In this document: in pieces, positions 1 through 4,672 of the stretch
Position numbering within the stretch: position 1 is the first letter of the stretch
Layout of the letters: each line of letters starts with the position of its first letter
Source of the DNA: Fimbriimonadaceae bacterium
GTDB lineage: Bacteria > Armatimonadota > Fimbriimonadia > Fimbriimonadales > Fimbriimonadaceae
Direction of reading: 5' to 3'
Length of the DNA stretch: 9,521 bases
NCBI GenBank assembly: GCA_022842565.1
Contig: JALHPH010000038.1
Location: 1 to 9,521 of the forward strand
Position numbers and translations under genes: made by a program
Notes under the pieces: generated by a model
Database searches by the model: none
What the model was told of the DNA's origin: nothing
Seen by the model: the letters and a program-made list of their open reading frames with translations, nothing else

Positions 1-541
1 AATTGATGAAACAGCCGGTGACGGGCGTGAACGGCACCGAGACCGGCTTCGAGGCGAGAATTTCGTCGAGGGCGATCTTCAGGTCGCGTCGATAACTCGG
101 ACGTTCTTTGCCGTGCTCAACGTTACGCGCGTCAATGCGGCCGCGGTAGCGCAAGGTGCCTTTTGGATCGACGACGGCGGCCTCGGGGGTGCATGTGATC
201 TGCATCACGCGTGCCCAGGCGAGCTTACGGTCCATCACAAACTCGAACGTAAGTCCGAACTCGGGGCCGTGTTGTTGAACCTGCCCAAGGCTTGAACTCA
301 CGTAGACCCGAATCATCTTGATTCGCTTCTTGCGATATTCCGCTTCCAGCCGGGCCATTTCGGGCGCGTACCGGTTGGCGATCGGGCAATCGGTAGTCAG
401 AAAGAAGAGCACCGTCGCTTTGTGTTGGCTCCACTTGGCTTCGAACACCGCAGGGCTACCGGTTTCAAGTCCATCCGCTTTTCCAGGGACCTGGATGGCA
501 GCATCGCCGCATAGGATCGAAAGGAGAGTGAGCGACAACAT
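1..541 (-). CDS. Exported redoxin-domain (thioredoxin-fold) protein, C-terminus cut by window edge
   Basis: An open frame of 180 codons runs from ATG at 541 to the window edge without a stop. A short hydrophobic N-terminus (MLSLTLLSILCGDAA) looks like a weak signal peptide without basic residues. A thioredoxin-like core follows: a beta strand VLFFLTT, then DCPIANRYAPEM with a single Cys at residue 52 (no CXXC), a TCTPE cis-Pro loop near 116-120, VVDP, and a RYRGRID strand. This arrangement and the closing TGCFI motif at 175-179 match the redoxin module that in Planctomycetes and Acidobacteria is fused in front of a cytochrome c and a PHM-like domain. Here that second part is the divergent neighbour at 589. 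The natural end is probably just outside the window, unless the chain continues into another domain. An in-frame GTG at 556 is an alternative start, weakly supported by GGAAAG three bases before it. A role in extracytoplasmic thiol or peroxide chemistry is inferred from the fold only. Confidence 0.85.
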   Translation of the reverse strand, partial: MLSLTLLSILCGDAAIQVPGKADGLETGSPAVFEAKWSQHKATVLFFLTTDCPIANRYAPEMARLEAEYRKKRIKMIRVYVSSSLGQVQQHGPEFGLTFEFVMDRKLAWARVMQITCTPEAAVVDPKGTLRYRGRIDARNVEHGKERPSYRRDLKIALDEILASKPVSVPFTPVTGCFIN

Positions 542-547
542 GGACTC

Positions 548-553
548 AATGTA
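548..553 (-). promoter_or_regulatory. Candidate -10 element (TACATT) for the redoxin gene
   Basis: TACATT (TAnnnT pattern, 4 of 6 consensus bases) lies six bases before the ATG at 541, so the predicted transcript would begin at the start codon. No -35 element is evident. An alternative is TATACA at 579-574 on the same strand, which would give a short leader and overlap the -10 of the divergent gene. Confidence 0.3.
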
Positions 554-575
554 CACGATCTTTCCGAACCGCGTG

Positions 576-581
576 TATAGT
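576..581 (+). promoter_or_regulatory. Candidate -10 element (TATAGT) giving a leaderless mRNA for the cytochrome c/PHM-like gene
   Basis: TATAGT matches the sigma-70 -10 consensus at 5 of 6 bases and ends seven bases before the ATG at 589. A transcript starting at the normal distance would begin at the start codon itself. There is no properly spaced Shine-Dalgarno sequence; GAGTGG directly abuts the ATG. No good -35 is visible at 16-18 bp spacing. Confidence 0.45.
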
Positions 582-588
582 TGAGTGG

Positions 589-1746
589 ATGTTGCTGCGA
601 TGGTTGGGAGTGGGTGCGTGGGCGGCTGGCTCTTGGGCGTTGCTGGGCCGGGACGCCGAACCCGACTATGCCAGCGACATCCGACCGATCCTCGACCGAA
701 GTTGCATGCCGTGTCACACCGAGTCGGGTGTCGGGCCGTTTTCGTTTGCGCGCCAAGAATCGGTGGTTCGGCACTCCGCTCTCATCCGGGTGCAGGCGCT
801 GAGCGGGTCGATGCCGCCCACACCTTACACCAGCGACTTCGGACCCATCAGCCTCGCGCCGCCGCTTTCGGATGAGGATAGGGTTCTATTGCAGCGATGG
901 ATTCGGCAAGGGAAGCCAGGCACGGCAAGTCCCGGAGAGCGCGAGCCTTCGCCGCCGGCGGCCATGGAGGGGGGACTCCAGATGCCAACCCTACCTAAGC
1001 TGCGCCTGGAGGGCGCGCCGTACGGGCTGGAATACACCATTCCCGTGCCCGAGGGAATCACGGACATTACGGGTTGGGACTGGCGGGCAGAATCGCCGCG
1101 CTCCGTGCGACGGGTCCTACTGAGCTGGAGTGACGAGCCCATCGCTCCCCGCGAAACCGCCTTTGAATTTGGCTCCGAAAAAGTGATCGGAATGCTCGCT
1201 CCAGGCTACGCCGCCTATCGACTTCCGGAGGGGACCTCGTTGAAGCCCGAAGGTCGCTACTTGCGGATTCAGCAGTGGATGCACCCTAGCGGAAGGGCGG
1301 AATCGGCACAGATCGCCTTAGCGCCGGTGGCGGCTCGCGCAGGCGATGCTGCGCAGCTATTGAGCCTGAATCACCCCGGTTTTGAGATCAAGCCGGAGTC
1401 CAATCCGGTCCTGACCCTGCGGCACACCCTGGATCGGGCTGCGCGGTTGCACTCAGTGCTGCCTGAGGCGCGGTTCTACGCTTCGCGTGTCACGGTGAGG
1501 CTGATCGAGCCCGGGAAGCCATCCCGAGTGGCCTTTCATACTCTGCGTTGGAGCCCTCTTTGGACCGGCCATTTCGCCTTTCCCAAACCCATCTCGCTCC
1601 CGAAAGGAACCGAGATCGTTGCGGAGATTCAGTACAACAACGATGAGCGATGCCCGATGAATGAGGGCAAGAAGCCCGAGCTCATCCTTTCGGGCCCGGG
1701 CATCAATCAGGAGGCCTGCCGCCTCCACATGGTCTTGCTCCCTTAG
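589..1746 (+). CDS. Exported cytochrome c fused to a degenerate copper type II monooxygenase (PHM)-like domain
   Basis: 385 residues. An N-terminal hydrophobic segment (about 1-19) suggests export. A c-type heme site CMPCH lies at 39-43, within a DYASDIRPIL...CMPCH context. The probable axial Met is Met75 in GSMPPTPY, and an LSDEDRVLLQRWIRQGKP helix (about 93-110) closes the cytochrome domain. From about 130 to the end, spacing and phrases such as LAPGYAAYRLPEG, a PSG turn at 233-235, LPKGTEI and YNNDERCPMN recall the C-terminal domain of copper type II ascorbate-dependent monooxygenases. However, the usual ligands are mostly absent: no paired His where VxHH is expected, HxH is replaced by HSV at 288-290, and the Met after the final Glu is Ala. 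I therefore infer an electron-transfer or binding role, not a copper oxygenase. Its normal fusion partner, a redoxin, is the divergent gene 47 bp away. The stop codon overlaps that of the next, convergent gene. Confidence 0.88.
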   Translation: MLLRWLGVGAWAAGSWALLGRDAEPDYASDIRPILDRSCMPCHTESGVGPFSFARQESVVRHSALIRVQALSGSMPPTPYTSDFGPISLAPPLSDEDRVLLQRWIRQGKPGTASPGEREPSPPAAMEGGLQMPTLPKLRLEGAPYGLEYTIPVPEGITDITGWDWRAESPRSVRRVLLSWSDEPIAPRETAFEFGSEKVIGMLAPGYAAYRLPEGTSLKPEGRYLRIQQWMHPSGRAESAQIALAPVAARAGDAAQLLSLNHPGFEIKPESNPVLTLRHTLDRAARLHSVLPEARFYASRVTVRLIEPGKPSRVAFHTLRWSPLWTGHFAFPKPISLPKGTEIVAEIQYNNDERCPMNEGKKPELILSGPGINQEACRLHMVLLP

Positions 1747-3317
1747 CGGGTGACCTTGAAGACCAGCTGGTCCAGCACCACGGCTTTGCGGCGTGCGCGC
1801 TCGTTCGGCACCCATCGAACGCGAGCCTGAATTTCAAGTGTGGTCGGCTCCACAAAGCGTTCTGGCGAGCCAGTTGCCGTGAGGTTTACGGCTGTGCTTG
1901 AACCCGTTAGTACCCGCGAGTCGATCAATTCGTACTGACCGGTGGTCCAGTTCATCAGATCAATGCGCTGGGTGTAGCCCGATGCGCCCGGGATAGAGAC
2001 CACAGTCAAAGCGACCTTTTGCGGCTTGCGATCATACGCTCGGCCCATCACGGCAACCTGAATCTGCTCTCGCGGCGCTCCCACCCCGGGGCGACCGCCC
2101 GTAATCTCCAGCCCAGCGCCATTGGCGGTGGCCAGCTGCGCCAATCCGCCGCTCTCCAGAGTTCCGACAAGGGTGGTGAAGTTGGTCGGAATGCGGGTGC
2201 GCGTGAGCGCTTCAGTGGGATCGACGATGACAAGCCCTCGTTCGATATCGCTGATGATCACATTGCCGCTCGGAAAGAACGGGTAGTTGCTCCAAGCGCC
2301 GTTGAACCCGGCATTGTTACTACTGGTGTAGGTGTCGATCCAGCCCACTTCGACAGGAGCGAGGGCGTTTTCGACATCAAAAATCCGGAGGCCGCTGCGG
2401 TAGTTCGCTTGGAAGGTGAAACCATCGGAGACGTACTGGTTGTGGTCAACAGCGGCTAAACCCGAGCCGAAGGTACCGACGAAATAGGCGTTGGCCGGGT
2501 CTTCGACATTGAAAATGAGTGTGCGCGTGGTCACACTGAGATTTCTCTCGTCGAACTCGTCATCCACAAAAAGGAACCGCTTGTCGTCACTCAGCCAGCC
2601 CTGGTGGCAATAGCCGATGTTAGGATAGGTCGCGCGCTTCAGCAGAACCGGGTTGTTCTTGTTGGTGAAATCGTAAATATCGACGCCGCGCCCCTCGCTG
2701 AAGCCGTACCAAATCGTCCGCCCGGCGTAGGGGCCTGTGGTGTAGGTAATCGGCACTCCCTCGTGTTGGTAATTCGTGGTCATCGAAGGTAGACCGACCT
2801 GCACTGGGTTGCTCGGGTTGGCGAGCGAAAAGCACATGGTGGTGCCAGTGCCGTCTCGCGACCCGCAAGCATAAAGGAAGCCGGCAATCGGGTCGACCGC
2901 GAGCGTGTGGCTTCGCCCCGGCGAGGGGAGTGTGCGCACCAGCGTGACGACGCCCTGATCGATCTGCGACATGTCGATCACCTGGATTCCGGTACCGACG
3001 GCCTCGCTGCCCACATAAGCATGGTGCCCATAGACCTTGATGCCAGCCCAATCGCTCGTCGGGTGAGGAATTTGTTCTACCACCACCGGGGTGGCGGGAT
3101 TGGTGATGTCGACAAACGCGACTTGGTTGCTAAGGCCGATCAGCGCATATTCACGGCCCGAGGGCGAGACATAGCCCCAACAGTCGTTACCAGATGTTGC
3201 ACCCAGACTCGCCGGGTTGATCTGGGCTCTTAACGCAACCTTGGATGACGGCAACTGAGCGCACGCAGCACCCATCAGACCCGCCACCACGAACGCCATG
3301 CTCACTCGCAAATTCAT
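1743..3317 (-). CDS. Secreted choice-of-anchor B / LVIVD-repeat beta-propeller-like protein
   Basis: 524 residues from ATG at 3317; a GTG immediately before it (3320) is a possible alternative. The N-terminus MNLRVSMAFVVAGLMGAACA-Q is a good signal peptide with an AxA-type cleavage site. GAAC could also be read as a poor lipobox. Residues about 35-370 contain repeated blade-like units: NQVAFVDITNPATPVVV, IQVIDMSQ, VDIYDFTNKNNPVLLKR, LRIFDVENALAPVEVGW and the diagnostic GLVIVDP at 361-367. This is the pattern of LVIVD (Pfam PF08309) and of the choice-of-anchor B family, whose members carry varied surface anchors. Here no PEP-CTERM, LPXTG or terminal membrane helix is present. Instead, residues about 383-524 form a beta-rich domain ending in VFKVTR, which I recall as recurrent in exported Fimbriimonadales proteins. 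Ligand and precise role are unknown. Its stop codon shares three bases with the stop of the convergent cytochrome gene. Confidence 0.85.
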   Translation of the reverse strand: MNLRVSMAFVVAGLMGAACAQLPSSKVALRAQINPASLGATSGNDCWGYVSPSGREYALIGLSNQVAFVDITNPATPVVVEQIPHPTSDWAGIKVYGHHAYVGSEAVGTGIQVIDMSQIDQGVVTLVRTLPSPGRSHTLAVDPIAGFLYACGSRDGTGTTMCFSLANPSNPVQVGLPSMTTNYQHEGVPITYTTGPYAGRTIWYGFSEGRGVDIYDFTNKNNPVLLKRATYPNIGYCHQGWLSDDKRFLFVDDEFDERNLSVTTRTLIFNVEDPANAYFVGTFGSGLAAVDHNQYVSDGFTFQANYRSGLRIFDVENALAPVEVGWIDTYTSSNNAGFNGAWSNYPFFPSGNVIISDIERGLVIVDPTEALTRTRIPTNFTTLVGTLESGGLAQLATANGAGLEITGGRPGVGAPREQIQVAVMGRAYDRKPQKVALTVVSIPGASGYTQRIDLMNWTTGQYELIDSRVLTGSSTAVNLTATGSPERFVEPTTLEIQARVRWVPNERARRKAVVLDQLVFKVTR

Positions 3318-3375
3318 CACAGTGAGGGCATTATACGCACAGTTCTAAGAATCTGGGAATAATTGCAAATTCATC
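3308..3375. repeat. 11-bp direct repeat GCAAATTCATC in the divergent intergenic region
   Basis: Two identical copies occur, at 3308-3318 and 3365-3375, 57 bp apart. The first covers the start codon of the minus-strand gene; the second lies upstream of the plus-strand gene. They bracket the minus-strand -10. They could be binding sites for a shared regulator or a chance match. Confidence 0.3.
3330..3335 (-). promoter_or_regulatory. -10 element (TATAAT) of the choice-of-anchor B gene
   Basis: A perfect TATAAT on the minus strand ends 12 bases before the ATG at 3317 and 9 before the GTG at 3320. The predicted transcript start, near 3323, leaves a leader of only 3-6 bases, too short for a ribosome binding site, and none is seen. 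A weak TTCCCA-like -35 lies about 18 bp upstream. Confidence 0.5.
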
Positions 3376-3407
3376 CGCAGACCGCCCGAATATCTCCTTG
3401 GGATCCT

Positions 3408-3413
3408 TATACT
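3408..3413 (+). promoter_or_regulatory. -10 element (TATACT) giving a near-leaderless mRNA for the dockerin-like gene
   Basis: TATACT matches the consensus at 5 of 6 bases. It directly abuts an in-frame ATG at 3414 and ends nine bases before the ATG at 3423. Transcription from the usual position, about 3420, would exclude the first ATG and leave the second almost leaderless. This therefore helps choose 3423 as the start. No Shine-Dalgarno or clear -35 is visible. Confidence 0.45.
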
Positions 3414-3422
3414 ATGAGTGCG

Positions 3423-4604
3423 ATGAAAAAATTCTTGGTTTTGGCACTCTTAGTGTCACCGCTCATTACTCTTGCCCAGGTGAATTCCTATGGGATGGTC
3501 TTTTCTGGCTCTGGTACCCAAACCAGTGATCTGCCGCCCGACCCATACGCCGCCTGGAGTTCTCAGACCGCCATCTCCTCACTCACTTCCGGCACTCTTC
3601 TGGCCGGGACGCTAGGGTTCCCGGGTGGAAGAAGCGAAACGATGATTGAGGCGGACGGAAGCCAGCTCTACTTCTTTGGCGACTACTGGTCTACGGTGGG
3701 CGAGCTCCTGTTAGATTTTCCGCTCGGGATCTACCAGTTCGACATGATCCCAACGGTAGGTTCGCCAGACACGGCTTTTCTTAACATCGCTGCCGTGGAC
3801 TACGCCGACGTTGCGCCGTACCTAACGGGTATCTCTTGGTCCTCGCTCCAAGCTTGCGCGCCTGGCGTAGACCGGGCACTCACGTGGACTGGATTTAATG
3901 TCCCTGGATCATCGAGCGACAAAATCACGACCATTCAAATTACGAACTTTGTGGATGCATCCTCGAGCTTTGTTCAGACCGGAGATCCGAGCACTTTCCA
4001 AGGCGTGACGGTGCCAGGCACTTTCTTGGAAAGCGGCCGATTCTATGGAATGAACCTGACTTTCGGCTCTTTTCGATCTCCAAGCATGGGCTTTGGTGGG
4101 GCGACGGGCTATGTTGGAACACAGCTCGCTACGGGATGCACCTTCAAAGTTGCCGCCCTTCCCGGGACAATCAGCGGACAGCTCACGCTCGACGGTCACG
4201 TGAATCCCTCTACCAAGGTGTACACAGTGGAGTTGCTCGATTCCCTCGGAAACGTACTTGAAACCCAATCTCATTTCCTTGGTTACTCGGGCTGGTACGC
4301 AATTGACACCGATGAGGTCGGAGTCGTGAGCGTTCGCTTTGATTCAGAGGGGTATCTCAGCAAGGTTGTTCAGGGAGTTGATCTTAGCGTCGGCCAGGAT
4401 TATGTGAACATCACCCTACCGAACGGCGACATCAACGAGGACGGGGAAATTGGCCCGGCCGATTTCTCGCTCCTGGCGCTCGCTTTCGGTTCATTTCCAG
4501 GAGATCCCAATTACTCTGCGGCGGCCGACATCACCGGAGATGGTGAAGTGGGACCGCCCGATTTTGCCTACTTGGCGTTTAGTTTCGGCCAGTTCGACGA
4601 GTAA
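3423..4604 (+). CDS. Secreted protein with carboxypeptidase-regulatory-like domain and C-terminal dockerin-type calcium loops
   Basis: 393 residues from ATG at 3423, chosen because it gives a textbook signal peptide, MKKFLVLALLVSPLITLA-Q, and fits the -10 at 3408. The in-frame TTG at 3363 and ATG at 3414 are poorer starts. Residues about 20-245 form a beta-rich, Gly/Ser/Thr-rich domain that I do not recognise, with two Cys (145 and 239) that could pair. Residues 248-333 (GTISGQLTLDGHV...VELLD...SVRFDSEGYLSKVV) resemble a carboxypeptidase-regulatory-like (transthyretin-type) fold. Residues 334-393 hold two dockerin type I-like loops: D336/N338/D340/D347 in DINEDGEIGPADF, and D369/T371/D373/D380 in DITGDGEVGPPDF, each followed by a hydrophobic helix. 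In Armatimonadota such ends occur without classical cellulosomes, so the loops probably serve calcium-dependent folding or attachment rather than cohesin docking. The gene ends at a bidirectional terminator shared with rpoB. Confidence 0.85.
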   Translation: MKKFLVLALLVSPLITLAQVNSYGMVFSGSGTQTSDLPPDPYAAWSSQTAISSLTSGTLLAGTLGFPGGRSETMIEADGSQLYFFGDYWSTVGELLLDFPLGIYQFDMIPTVGSPDTAFLNIAAVDYADVAPYLTGISWSSLQACAPGVDRALTWTGFNVPGSSSDKITTIQITNFVDASSSFVQTGDPSTFQGVTVPGTFLESGRFYGMNLTFGSFRSPSMGFGGATGYVGTQLATGCTFKVAALPGTISGQLTLDGHVNPSTKVYTVELLDSLGNVLETQSHFLGYSGWYAIDTDEVGVVSVRFDSEGYLSKVVQGVDLSVGQDYVNITLPNGDINEDGEIGPADFSLLALAFGSFPGDPNYSAAADITGDGEVGPPDFAYLAFSFGQFDE

Positions 4605-4616
4605 GCACTGCCGAAC

Positions 4617-4660
4617 AAACAAAAGACCCCGACGCTCTGAATGCGGTCGGGGTTTTTTTG
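4617..4660. terminator. Bidirectional intrinsic terminator between the dockerin-like gene and rpoB
   Basis: An 8-bp perfect stem, ACCCCGAC (4626-4633) with GTCGGGGT (4646-4653), has a 12-base loop. It is followed on the plus strand by a run of seven T (4653-4659) and GTTT. On the minus strand the stem is followed by TTTTGTTTG, from the A-rich stretch at 4616-4624. Both convergent genes can thus be terminated by the same hairpin. The A and T flanks can also pair to extend the stem. Confidence 0.9.
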
Positions 4661-4672
4661 TTTCAGCCGGGC

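Noticed and set aside
397..774. Minus-strand frame of 125 codons spanning the redoxin/cytochrome junction
   Set aside because: It crosses the intergenic region, lies antisense to the CMPCH coding stretch and overlaps the redoxin gene in another frame. Its Arg/Ser/Pro-rich product has no family features.
2019..2459. Plus-strand frame of 146 codons inside the choice-of-anchor B gene
   Set aside because: It is antisense to well-conserved propeller-like repeats, with no signal, ribosome site or recognisable domain.
3363..3422. Upstream TTG (3363) or ATG (3414) as start of the dockerin-like protein
   Set aside because: They add 20 or 3 residues ahead of a textbook MKKFLVLALL signal peptide. The -10 at 3408-3413 lies inside the longer version and abuts the ATG at 3414.
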